Assembly (NCBI RefSeq): GCF_900299525.1
Contig: NZ_OMKA01000001.1
Coordinates: 961,991 to 1,025,990 of the forward strand
Source: Aquimarina sp. Aq78
Lineage (GTDB): Bacteria; Bacteroidota; Bacteroidia; Flavobacteriales; Flavobacteriaceae
Direction: 5' to 3'
Length of the DNA: 64,000 bases
Part shown: positions 28,843-36,317 of the stretch, one piece after another
Numbering within the stretch: position 1 is the first letter of the stretch
Layout of the letters: every line of letters begins with the position of its first letter
The notes under the pieces: generated by a model
What the model saw: the letters and a program-made list of their open reading frames with translations, nothing else
Database searches by the model: none
Told to the model about the DNA's origin: nothing
Position numbers and translations under genes: made by a program

Positions 28843-30417
28843 TTAATCATTATTGATAAACTTCTTAATCGCATTATTTAATACATAAAGTTCTCTGTTT
28901 TCGAAATTTTCTTTGTTAAGCCCTACAAGAAGATCCAGCTTAGCAGGGTTGCCCTGAAGCATTTCTCCTTGTTTATTTACAGTTCGTGAATAAGGTATAG
29001 AGAATTGAAAAATTTCCTGACCTGCTATCTTATATTCTCTTTGATCGTTTCCTATATAGGTTTTCTTAATGCTTCCATTATCATCTATATAAAACACCAC
29101 CGTAACAAGTGCAAAAGTGAGGTCTGCAGATTGAGGCTGTCCTACAACAAGGGCATTACCATATTCTTTCATACGATATGCAAAATCATCGGCAGAGCTT
29201 GCAGTATTTTCATTTACCAAAACGATAACATTTTTAAACTCGCGCTTTGCAGTTTTATTAGGTTGAATATACGCTAAGTCGCAATTCTCACTACCTCTAC
29301 AAAAATCTGCCCTGATCGGTAAAAAATCACCTGTTTTAGTTTTTTCATATGTTTTGTTTTTCAGAATATTTTCAAACCATTTTTCTGCACCACTAAACCC
29401 ATATGATAATTCTAATCGTAGGTTTTCATTAAGCAAAAGCCCTGTCTTCTTATATTGTACTCTAAGATCCATAAACTGAGATGAACAAAGTTCTGCCATA
29501 AATGATGAATTCTCCTTTCCTCCAGGGTTATCCTGAACATCAAATACAATATGATCTACCTGGTTTTTTATTAATTGTAAACCTTGTCTAAGCTTTTGAA
29601 TATCACTACATATTGTAGAATCTTTTGCCTCTAGTGCACACCTTAAATCATTACTACCACGTTTATATGCAAAATTTTTAATTTTTACTAATGCAATCTT
29701 ATTCTTAACCAGTAATGCTGCTTTATACCCCTTTTTAACAAGTTTCCAATCTTTGTAACCGCTAACATCTATGGCTTTATATCTGTTATACCAAGACGCT
29801 TTATCTTCATTTTTATGATAAACAACTTTTTTTGAACTACCATCAGAATAAGTGATACTTTCAGGAATCTTTCCGTTGATTTTCAAACCATTTTCGAATC
29901 GAAATTTAAAACTGGCCTGACTGGTTCCCAAACCATTTGATCTGGTTTCATAATTCACAAATTTTTTAAAAACATCTTTTATTGAAACGTCATTGATTTT
30001 TTGAATGGTTTTTTTCGTTTCTAAATCAAAAAATGAAATATTTGGATAGGTATATCCAATTTTAATGGAACTTTTGTATCTATTTTTCTTAGTTTTTTCT
30101 GTTGGATAAGTAAAACGAAAATAAGAATGCCCACTAACGAATCCTCTTCCAAAATCAAGAAACTTTTGCCTTAATTCCTGGTAATTATCTACTTTTTTGA
30201 ATTGTGTTTCGTGATATTTCTTATACTGATCCCAGGATACATCCTTAGTTTTATTCCTAACGACAATAGCTTCTGCATCCAGAAATTCTATTTCTGAAAT
30301 CATTTGTTTGTACAATTCTGACACTTGTTCAGAGGTTAAAAATGACTTATCTTTATCTTGAGCATTAACTGAAATTACAATACTCAAAAAAAATATACTG
30401 TTAATAATTAGTTTCAT
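28843..30417 (-). CDS. S41-family (C-terminal processing-like) peptidase
   Basis: The 524-residue exported protein (signal peptide MKLIINSIFFLSIVISVNAQ) has an S41 tail-specific protease fold: a DVQDNPGG turn near residues 293-300 (usual LDLRxNxGG) and the catalytic block VIVLVNENTASSADDFAYRM with the probable nucleophile Ser407 in TASSAD. A usual downstream catalytic Lys is not obvious in GNALVVGQPQSADLTF. It lies 11 bases upstream of the decayed paralogue and downstream of the small secreted proteins on the same strand, so it may process or be regulated with them. The PDZ domain is unclear. Confidence 0.82.
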   Translation of the reverse strand: MKLIINSIFFLSIVISVNAQDKDKSFLTSEQVSELYKQMISEIEFLDAEAIVVRNKTKDVSWDQYKKYHETQFKKVDNYQELRQKFLDFGRGFVSGHSYFRFTYPTEKTKKNRYKSSIKIGYTYPNISFFDLETKKTIQKINDVSIKDVFKKFVNYETRSNGLGTSQASFKFRFENGLKINGKIPESITYSDGSSKKVVYHKNEDKASWYNRYKAIDVSGYKDWKLVKKGYKAALLVKNKIALVKIKNFAYKRGSNDLRCALEAKDSTICSDIQKLRQGLQLIKNQVDHIVFDVQDNPGGKENSSFMAELCSSQFMDLRVQYKKTGLLLNENLRLELSYGFSGAEKWFENILKNKTYEKTKTGDFLPIRADFCRGSENCDLAYIQPNKTAKREFKNVIVLVNENTASSADDFAYRMKEYGNALVVGQPQSADLTFALVTVVFYIDDNGSIKKTYIGNDQREYKIAGQEIFQFSIPYSRTVNKQGEMLQGNPAKLDLLVGLNKENFENRELYVLNNAIKKFINND

Positions 30418-30742
30418 CTGTTTATTTCATTGTTAGAGGTTATACTTCGACTTAACTCGGTATAGTATGAAACCTTTGAAGGTTAAACGATTTTTCTTCT
30501 ATGTGTATTTAATGATACTTTTTAATCGTGTCGGTTTCTTTCTTGTTTTAAATAGTAAGACGGGTATGGGTTAAGAATAACTCATACTTCTTCATAAAAA
30601 GTAAATAAGAGTTTCTTTTGCCAAAAACACTATCTTGACAATCGCACTGCTTTTCTTTTAAGATATTCTGTTGATTAAATCCGGATAGTATTGAAATTAT
30701 CCCCTATCCCAGACCCTGGTGTTGTATAGTTCAAGTAAGAAA
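30418..30742. other. Gene-free stretch inside the two-component locus
   Basis: No gene is seen. It separates the S41 gene from the small secreted gene at 30743, both on the minus strand. An imperfect hairpin is present (GTATGGGTTA at 30566-30575 against TAACTCATAC at 30580-30589, one G-T pair). Near 30441 a segment ACTTCGACTTAACTCGGTAT resembles part of the palindromic element at 58782-58996 and may be a decayed relic of it. Confidence 0.4.
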
Positions 30743-31165
30743 CTACTGTGTTATTATCTCTTTTAAATCCTGAAACATATCTATCAAATCTTCTACTAAA
30801 TCGGCAGATACAAATTCTTTATCCATAAAAACGTTTAGTTTTCCTCTTTTCAGTTTTACAACATACCCTGTTTCTCCTTTGGTATTATATTTCCAGGTAG
30901 ATGTCGTTCCGTTTTTAGTCATTTCAGGAGTTAAATGATCTTTTAAAAACTGTTTTAGTTTTCCTGTTTTGGATGATGGGAAGCTAGCTTTTAATGTATA
31001 CATATCTTCTGTATTAGAGATAGAAATGTTTACTCTATAATTACCTTCTCCAGGTTCGTCGCTAGAATAACTAATAGACACTTTAGAGTTTGAAGTTGAA
31101 GTTGTTTGGGCATTGCTCAAAGAAAGAGCAAATACAAGACTTAATACACAAATAATTGTTTTCAT
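30743..31165 (-). CDS. Small secreted protein of unknown function (intact paralogue)
   Basis: The 140-residue protein has a signal peptide (MKTIICVLSLVFALSLSNAQ), a Ser/Thr-rich start (TTSTSNSKVSISYSSDEPGEG), a middle NTEDMYTLKASFPSSKTGKLKQFLKDHL, and a C-terminal amphipathic stretch (EDLIDMFQDLKEIITQ). I do not recognise a family. It is the second of two small secreted genes after the response regulator, 28 bases after the first, and is the intact model for the pseudogene at 28598. A 17-base motif (ATCATCAATCAAAAAAC on the coding strand) ends 7 bases before the ATG. Confidence 0.7.
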   Translation of the reverse strand: MKTIICVLSLVFALSLSNAQTTSTSNSKVSISYSSDEPGEGNYRVNISISNTEDMYTLKASFPSSKTGKLKQFLKDHLTPEMTKNGTTSTWKYNTKGETGYVVKLKRGKLNVFMDKEFVSADLVEDLIDMFQDLKEIITQ

Positions 31166-31172
31166 AATTTTT

Positions 31173-31189
31173 GTTTTTTGATTGATGAT
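31173..31189 (-). repeat. 17-base leader motif, copy before 30743 gene
   Basis: The motif reads ATCATCAATCAAAAAAC on the coding strand. Identical 17-mers occur at 31648-31664 and 33843-33859, and a degenerate copy at 28806-28822. It lies 7 bases before the ATG at 31165. It is a shared leader by duplication or a regulator/translation element. Confidence 0.75.
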
Positions 31190-31193
31190 TGAT

Positions 31194-31640
31194 TTAATTT
31201 TCGTTTTTTGATGTAATTGATTTTAATTCTTTGCCTATTCTTTCAAATTTCTTAATCAGTTTATTTGAGGCCAGTTCTTTATCTACATTGATTCTTAATC
31301 TATTTTCTTTGAGTCGCACTTCATATAATTCTTCATTTTCAGTTTCTTTTCTCCACAAATAAGCCTCATCCTCGATGGTCATATTTTCTTTTCCAAATTG
31401 ATCGATGAGGTAAGATTTCACATCATTTTCCATATACTTCATAAATCTTATTTTGATTCTAAAACTCTTTCCCATATCAATGATAGCAAAGGACCTAGAA
31501 TAACTTTTCTCACTCGAATCATCACTAATACTTATAGTTACTTCTGATGTTGACTTAGAAGAACTTGTGGAGCTTGTTTGGGCATTCATTGTTAGTAATC
31601 CTATAAGAAGATTTACCAAAATGGTGATTAATGTTTTCAT
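31194..31640 (-). CDS. Small secreted protein of unknown function (divergent paralogue)
   Basis: The 148-residue protein has a signal peptide (MKTLITILVNLLIGLLTMNAQ), a Ser-rich start (TSSTSSSKSTSEVTISISDDSSEKSYSRS), a middle basic helix-like part (MGKSFRIKIRFMKYMENDVKSYLIDQF) and a C-terminal helix (NKLIKKFERIGKELKSI). The layout parallels the 140-residue neighbour (Ser-rich start, EVTISIS against KVSISYS, then a helical tail), so it is probably a diverged paralogue. It starts 24 bases after the response regulator stop; the 17-base leader motif overlaps that spacer. Function is unknown. Confidence 0.65.
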   Translation of the reverse strand: MKTLITILVNLLIGLLTMNAQTSSTSSSKSTSEVTISISDDSSEKSYSRSFAIIDMGKSFRIKIRFMKYMENDVKSYLIDQFGKENMTIEDEAYLWRKETENEELYEVRLKENRLRINVDKELASNKLIKKFERIGKELKSITSKNEN

Positions 31641-31647
31641 ATTGTTT

Positions 31648-31664
31648 GTTTTTTGATTGATGAT
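31648..31664 (-). repeat. 17-base leader motif, copy before 31194 gene
   Basis: A perfect copy of ATCATCAATCAAAAAAC begins immediately after the response regulator stop codon and ends 7 bases before the ATG at 31640. This is the same spacing as the copy before the gene at 30743. Confidence 0.75.
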
Positions 31665-32345
31665 TTAAGCTATACTAAATGTGAGACCAACCCCACGTAC
31701 ACTTTCTATATTTATGTTATTATCTTCTTTAAAATATTTTCTTAATCGACTTATGAATACATCCATACTTCTACCAGAGAAAAAATCATCATTACCCCAG
31801 ACATCCTTAAGCACATCTTCTCTTTTGATCATTGTATTTCTATGTTCCCATAAATATTGAATTAACAATGTTTCCTTTTCTGTTAATCGCTGTGATTCTC
31901 CATTTAATTTTAATTGATGATTAACAATATCAAACTCATAATTCCCTATTCTTACAACATCTTCTTTAATGGATTCTACTTTTCGCGTTCGTTTTAAAAT
32001 ATTTTGAAGTTTAAGGACCAGAATATCTGCTTCAAATGGTTTCACGATGTAGTCATCTGCGCCTAGTTTTAATCCTCTGATTTTATCTTCTTTCATTTTC
32101 TTAGCCGTGAGAAATATGAATGGAATTTCGGGATCAATATCTACTACTTTCTCTGCCAATGTAAATCCATCCATTTTTGGCATCATTACATCAAAGACAC
32201 ATATATCAAATTTTCCTTCAGAAAAGATCGATAGCGCTTCTTTACCATCCTTGGCCCAGGTTACAGTATAATTATGTATTTCGAGGTATTGTTTTAATAT
32301 ACTTCCGAAATCAAAATCATCTTCTGCGAGTAGTATGTGTTTCAT
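31665..32345 (-). CDS. OmpR-family response regulator
   Basis: The 226-residue protein has a receiver domain with acidic residues E8-D9-D10, phospho-acceptor Asp52 in VFDVMMPKMDG and Lys102 in DDYIVKPFEAD. A winged-helix DNA-binding domain follows (RLTEKETLLIQYLWEHRNTMIKREDVLKDVWGNDDFFSGRSMDVFISRLRKYF). It resembles RprY-type Bacteroidota regulators. It follows the kinase by 3 bases and is followed by two small secreted genes that share the leader motif; those genes are plausible regulon members. Confidence 0.95.
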   Translation of the reverse strand: MKHILLAEDDFDFGSILKQYLEIHNYTVTWAKDGKEALSIFSEGKFDICVFDVMMPKMDGFTLAEKVVDIDPEIPFIFLTAKKMKEDKIRGLKLGADDYIVKPFEADILVLKLQNILKRTRKVESIKEDVVRIGNYEFDIVNHQLKLNGESQRLTEKETLLIQYLWEHRNTMIKREDVLKDVWGNDDFFSGRSMDVFISRLRKYFKEDNNINIESVRGVGLTFSIA

Positions 32346-32348
32346 ATA

Positions 32349-33743
32349 TTAAATTGTTGGTATGGTTATTTTAAAATTTGTTCCTTCATCGGGTTTACTT
32401 TCAATATCTATTTCACCCTGGTGTGCCTTAATGATTTGGTCGGTATAGAAGAGTCCCAAACCTAATCCTTTTACATCATGCACATTTCCTGTTGTTACTC
32501 TATAAAACTTTTCAAAGATTCTATGGTATTCTTTTTCAGAAATCCCGATCCCATTATCTCGAATCGAAATTGTATATCCGCCATTTTTAAGTTCTGTTCG
32601 TATCTTAATTTTGACTTTTTCTTTCCCGTATTTTACAGCATTTTCCATTACATTAAATAAGGCTGTGGTAAATAGAAATTTATCAATATTAAGATCTACA
32701 TCTCTAAATTCTATCTTCGTACTCACTTCAACTTCTTTATTCTTAACCGATAACTTAAAATCTTCTACAACTTCTTTAAAATACTTACTATCCAGAACTT
32801 TTTCTTTCTTTAAAATAATTTCTTCTGACCCTAAAGTATTATTCATCACCTGATCGATTAATTTTTGTAATCGGTTATTTTGTCGATCTAATATATCTAA
32901 TGCGCTAGAGAATATTTTTGGTGAATTTTGAGTCTCCTTGTTTCTTAAACTTTTAGACGCAATACTTAAGGTTGCTAGTGGAGTTTTAAGCTCATGGGTT
33001 ATATTATTTATAAAATCATTACGTACATCGGCAATTTTCTTTTGTTTAATCACTGTTTTAATCGAATAGAAAAGTAGAGCTACCACGAATAATAACAATA
33101 TAACAGAGAATAAAAACAGGCTTGCCATTTGCCCAAAAACTATTCTTTTCCATCCAATAATACTAATCGAATCTACTGTTCGAATTTCGAGATTAAGTTG
33201 AGTTTTTATAATTTCAACACCACTATCATCCTCTATATCTTGTTCTGTAAACCATCTACCACTACTTATTACATTACCTTCTTCATCAGGAAAATCTTCT
33301 CCGAACAGAAAGTAATTACTCTCTTCTTTTGCTTTAAAAACGGTATCTAGACGGTTATTATCATGAATAATAATACTCTTTATTGTTTTCTTATATTTTA
33401 ACTCATATCCCAGATTAACTTTTCCCATTTCTTTTTCATAGTACTCGTTAAATGTATTATTTAACGAATCTGTAAAAGGCTTGAAACGTTCTATGGTTTC
33501 ATTTTTAAGAAGGTTATTCTTTCTATATTCTATTAGATTTTTTGTTAATTGATTATACCAAAGCTCTGCTATAGAATCCATTTCTTTGGTATTATCGATA
33601 CTCGAGACGGCTTTCTTGGTTTCTTTAATAAACACATCTTTTTTAAGTTGATATGTGTTATAAATCAAATACCCCTGAATCCCAGATAATGCTAATAAGG
33701 TCAAAATGGATGTAATGATAAGTATGTTTATTTTTTTCTTCAT
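32349..33743 (-). CDS. Membrane sensor histidine kinase
   Basis: The 464-residue kinase has two membrane segments (residues 8-28 and about 207-227) around a periplasmic sensor of about 175 residues. It has an H-box with His250 in FINNITHELKTPLATL, N-box NVMENAVKYG (364-373), G1 DNGIGI (396-401) and G2 GLGLGLF (426-432). No HAMP domain is evident; helix VIKQKKIADVRNDF links directly to the DHp. It forms an operon with the downstream response regulator. The signal is unknown. A 17-base motif and a possible 17-codon leader ORF (33787-33840) lie upstream. Confidence 0.95.
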   Translation of the reverse strand: MKKKINILIITSILTLLALSGIQGYLIYNTYQLKKDVFIKETKKAVSSIDNTKEMDSIAELWYNQLTKNLIEYRKNNLLKNETIERFKPFTDSLNNTFNEYYEKEMGKVNLGYELKYKKTIKSIIIHDNNRLDTVFKAKEESNYFLFGEDFPDEEGNVISSGRWFTEQDIEDDSGVEIIKTQLNLEIRTVDSISIIGWKRIVFGQMASLFLFSVILLLFVVALLFYSIKTVIKQKKIADVRNDFINNITHELKTPLATLSIASKSLRNKETQNSPKIFSSALDILDRQNNRLQKLIDQVMNNTLGSEEIILKKEKVLDSKYFKEVVEDFKLSVKNKEVEVSTKIEFRDVDLNIDKFLFTTALFNVMENAVKYGKEKVKIKIRTELKNGGYTISIRDNGIGISEKEYHRIFEKFYRVTTGNVHDVKGLGLGLFYTDQIIKAHQGEIDIESKPDEGTNFKITIPTI

Positions 33744-33786
33744 TATGGTGATATATAGCTTGTTTATTTTTTTAATACCTGATGTA

Positions 33787-33840
33787 TCAAAAGGTTGCTA
33801 CGTTAACAAAAAATGTGACTTTCTTTATTTTAATACCCAT
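33787..33840 (-). CDS. Possible leader ORF upstream of the kinase
   Basis: A 17-codon frame (MGIKIKKVTFFVNVATF) starts at ATG 33840 and stops 43 bases before the kinase ATG. It begins 2 bases after the 17-base leader motif. It looks like the start of a truncated signal peptide or a small upstream ORF; there is no other evidence that it is translated. Confidence 0.2.
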   Translation of the reverse strand: MGIKIKKVTFFVNVATF

Positions 33841-33842
33841 TC

Positions 33843-33859
33843 GTTTTTTGATTGATGAT
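33843..33859 (-). repeat. 17-base leader motif, copy upstream of the kinase operon
   Basis: A perfect copy of ATCATCAATCAAAAAAC lies 99 bases before the kinase ATG. Unlike the copies before the small secreted genes, it is not directly next to the main start codon, which makes a regulatory or leader role more interesting than simple gene duplication. Confidence 0.7.
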
Positions 33860-34036
33860 GATCCCAAAAGTATAGCAAACATCTTTTGAATCAATAAAAT
33901 CAGCTTCCATTAACCGTCTATTAACGTTAATACACTTAATCGTTACTGTAAAAACAAGGCTTTTAAGTATCTATGTTAATAGGCCAAAAATTAGTATTAA
34001 TTATTACATTTGCTGACTAATTAACCAATCACTTCT

Positions 34037-34939
34037 ATGCTATCCTATTTGAAGCTTATAAAATTTGATAACTTACTTATAATTGCCTTTGCACAATTAT
34101 GTATTAAATATGGTCTATTTGAGCCCTTTAATATTGCTATTACTCTAAATGGTTTGGGTATTGCTATTCTAATGATTGCTACATTTTGTATTGCTGCTGC
34201 GGGTAATATAATTATTGAAATCTATAACCAAGAAGATACAAGTGTAAAAGGCTTATTATATGGTTCTATAACCGAAAAATCAGCGAATCGATTATTCATT
34301 ATTTTTAATATTATAGGGGTACTTATTGGATTTTATCTAGCTAATCTTATTGATAGACCTGGTTTTGCAGCATTGTTTATAGTAATTTCTGGAGTGTTTT
34401 ATATCTACGCATCTTATCTGAAAGAAATCTTAGTTCTTAAAAATTTTATTCCCGCATCGCTTGCCGCATTGAGTTTAATTGTTGTAGGGATTTTTGATCT
34501 TCTTCCTGCTATCACCGAAAAAAACAGAGAATCACAAACCGTTATTTTTTCTATTATCTTAGATTACTCAATATTTACATTCATTATTGTGCTATTAAGA
34601 GAACTAGTGAAAGATTGTCTGCATATAGATAGAGATCATAATATTGGGATTAGAACTATCCCAATAGTTTTGGGTAAAAATCGAACAACAAAATTAATTG
34701 GAGTATTAACATTACTTCCTATTTTTTCTATTGTCTATTATATATACACTTATCTTTTTTCAAATAGTAAAGCTGTTATTTTTGTACTGATCCTTATTGT
34801 TGCTCCACTGCTCTATTTTATGATTAAAAGCTTTAGTGCCGAATCAGATAAACAACTTACCAGGTTATCATTGCTTTTAAAGATAGTTTTATTTGCTGCA
34901 TCTATCTCACTCTTATTTTATCAATTTATTTTAGTATAA
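34037..34939 (+). CDS. UbiA-family prenyltransferase with altered Asp motif
   Basis: The 300-residue protein has about eight to nine membrane segments and the C-terminal UbiA block RELVKDCLHIDRDHNIGIRTIPIVLG. Its relatives in Flavobacteriaceae are often called geranylgeranylglycerol-phosphate geranylgeranyltransferase, which would transfer a prenyl group from a diphosphate. The first Asp-rich motif, normally NDxxDxxxD, reads IEIYNQEDT at residues 60-68, so the usual metal-binding Asp residues are replaced (E61, N64) or displaced (D67). In the second motif one Asp is His. Activity may therefore be changed or lost. It is followed 3 bases later by maf. Confidence 0.78.
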   Translation: MLSYLKLIKFDNLLIIAFAQLCIKYGLFEPFNIAITLNGLGIAILMIATFCIAAAGNIIIEIYNQEDTSVKGLLYGSITEKSANRLFIIFNIIGVLIGFYLANLIDRPGFAALFIVISGVFYIYASYLKEILVLKNFIPASLAALSLIVVGIFDLLPAITEKNRESQTVIFSIILDYSIFTFIIVLLRELVKDCLHIDRDHNIGIRTIPIVLGKNRTTKLIGVLTLLPIFSIVYYIYTYLFSNSKAVIFVLILIVAPLLYFMIKSFSAESDKQLTRLSLLLKIVLFAASISLLFYQFILV

Positions 34940-34942
34940 GGT

Positions 34943-35524
34943 ATGTTAAAAGATATATTAAAAGATAAAAATGTAATTCTTGCATCTGGTTCTCCCAGAA
35001 GACAACAATTTTTTAATGACCTGGATCTGGATTTTACAATACAATTAAAAGAGGTCGACGAAATATATCCCGATCATCTCAAAGCCGAAGAAATTTCGGA
35101 TTATCTGGCTAAGCTTAAAGCAAATGCATTTACAGATTTACATCTAAAAGATATTTTAATCACCAGTGATACTATTGTTTGGCATAATAACAAAGCTTTA
35201 GGCAAGCCAAAAAACCTGATAGAGGCTTCAGAAATGATTAATTCCCTATCTGGAGATACTCATGAGGTTATTACCTCGGTGTGTTTTAAAACAATCAATC
35301 AGACTATTATAGTACATCAAACTACCAAGGTTACTTTTAAGAAGCTATCTGCAGAAGAAATCGAATACTATGTACAAACCTACAAACCTCTAGATAAAGC
35401 AGGAGCTTATGGTATACAAGAATGGATTGGTTTTATTGGAATATCTAATATAGAAGGGAGTCATTTTAATGTAATGGGGCTTCCCACGTATCTTGTTTAT
35501 GAAACGTTTAGGCAATTAGCCTAA
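34943..35524 (+). CDS. Maf-family nucleotide pyrophosphatase
   Basis: The 193-residue protein has the Maf fold: VILASGSPRRQQFF at the N-terminus, EVDEIYPDHLKAEEISDYLAKLKANA, DTIVWHNNKALGKP with the catalytic Asp, SGDTHEVITSV and DKAGAYGIQEWIGFIGISNIEGSHFNVMGLPTYLV. Maf proteins hydrolyse non-canonical or modified nucleoside triphosphates (dTTP/UTP or m7GTP types) to monophosphates and PPi, a house-cleaning role. The subgroup is not certain. It shares an operon with the prenyltransferase upstream. Confidence 0.95.
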   Translation: MLKDILKDKNVILASGSPRRQQFFNDLDLDFTIQLKEVDEIYPDHLKAEEISDYLAKLKANAFTDLHLKDILITSDTIVWHNNKALGKPKNLIEASEMINSLSGDTHEVITSVCFKTINQTIIVHQTTKVTFKKLSAEEIEYYVQTYKPLDKAGAYGIQEWIGFIGISNIEGSHFNVMGLPTYLVYETFRQLA

Positions 35525-35870
35525 ACGCATCATCTCAGCAAATTTAGCGCATAGAATATATATTAACACCCGTTGCGCATTTATAATTAATAGTATAAAA
35601 AGCGTCAATTCGAGTGATTTTTCGGAATAGGATGAAGAAAAATTGTATCGAGAATAGCTTTTTTGATTCGAAATTCTATTCTCGATACACTTCTTCCTTT
35701 GGTCGAGTACTCGAACTGACGAATTTCAAATCAAAAAAATTCAAATACACTATGGGTTTAACTTTTCTATTGATACTTCTTATAGTAACAAAATGTTAAA
35801 TGAGGTTTCCCCGTAATTACCTGATTTTTAATTTGTTTATATTTCTTTATTATTTTTAAAACTTAATATT
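35525..35870. other. Gene-free stretch carrying a palindromic repeat
   Basis: No gene is supported. It holds the palindromic element at 35596-35722; the only frame there is generated by the repeat. The last 50 bases form the AT-rich leader of the GG-leader peptide gene at 35871. Confidence 0.6.
35596..35722 (+). repeat. Palindromic intergenic repeat, copy A
   Basis: Inner arms TGTATCGAGAATAG (35644-35657) and CTATTCTCGATACA (35676-35689) are a perfect 14-base inverted pair. Outer arms GTCAATTCGAGT (35604-35615) and ACTCGAACTGAC (35709-35720) match in 11 of 12 positions. The left half is nearly identical to the reverse complement of the right half of copy B at 58782-58996. It can form a long hairpin and may act as a transcriptional end or a mobile MITE/REP-like unit. 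Confidence 0.8.
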
Positions 35871-36032
35871 ATGCTAAAGAATATTTTAAACTTAAACGGT
35901 ATCAAAACACTTAACAAAACAGAACAAAAATCCTTAAAAGGAGGTTGGACTTATGTTATGTGTCACTCATGCGATCAATACTTACCTCCTGGATATGTAT
36001 GTATGAATGAAGTTTTTTGTGGACCTAACTAA
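35871..36032 (+). CDS. GG-leader small peptide (putative bacteriocin/RiPP-like precursor)
   Basis: A 53-residue frame begins at ATG 35871. The first 25 residues, MLKNILNLNGIKTLNKTEQK followed by SLKGG, match the Bacteroidota double-glycine leader pattern used by peptidase-containing ABC exporters. Cleavage after GG would release a 28-residue core, WTYVMCHSCDQYLPPGYVCM then NEVFCGPN, with four Cys (CxxC, then two spaced Cys) that could form disulfides or be modified. A strong terminator follows 15 bases after the stop, so it is a monocistronic unit. No exporter, modification enzyme or immunity gene is adjacent. A bacteriocin, signalling or toxin role is inference. Confidence 0.75.
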   Translation: MLKNILNLNGIKTLNKTEQKSLKGGWTYVMCHSCDQYLPPGYVCMNEVFCGPN

Positions 36033-36047
36033 TACTGTATAAAAAAT

Positions 36048-36075
36048 AAAAACGGGATATATTGGTCCCGTTTTT
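36048..36075 (+). terminator. Intrinsic terminator of the GG-leader peptide gene
   Basis: AAAAACGGGA (36048-36057) pairs with TCCCGTTTTT (36066-36075) across an 8-base loop, followed by a T-run. It sits 15 bases after the peptide stop codon. Confidence 0.88.
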
Positions 36076-36317
36076 TATTTTTAAATCACCAAATACATCC
36101 TTAACATACCAGTTCATTAACTTCTATATATTCTACACTTCTTTATCACTATAAATAGATTTATCTTTATATTCAATAAAAAAGTATTTTCTACCATCAA
36201 CATCATTAGAAAATTTCTCGTTCATCTATCAATTAAAAGAATTAGATAGTTACTGAAACGTTAACAGTACTTGTCAAATCCAAGGTTTATTGTAATTTGC
36301 TCTATAAAAATGTTATC

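Noticed and set aside
30430..30480. Segment resembling ACTTCGACATAGCTCAGTAC of repeat B
   Set aside because: The match is partial and lacks the inverted arms, so it is noted only as a possible relic.
35614..35799. Plus-strand frame of 61 codons inside the palindromic repeat
   Set aside because: The frame is produced by the repeat (Arg/Ser/Phe-rich, no family) and has no start context; it is treated as a shadow of the element.
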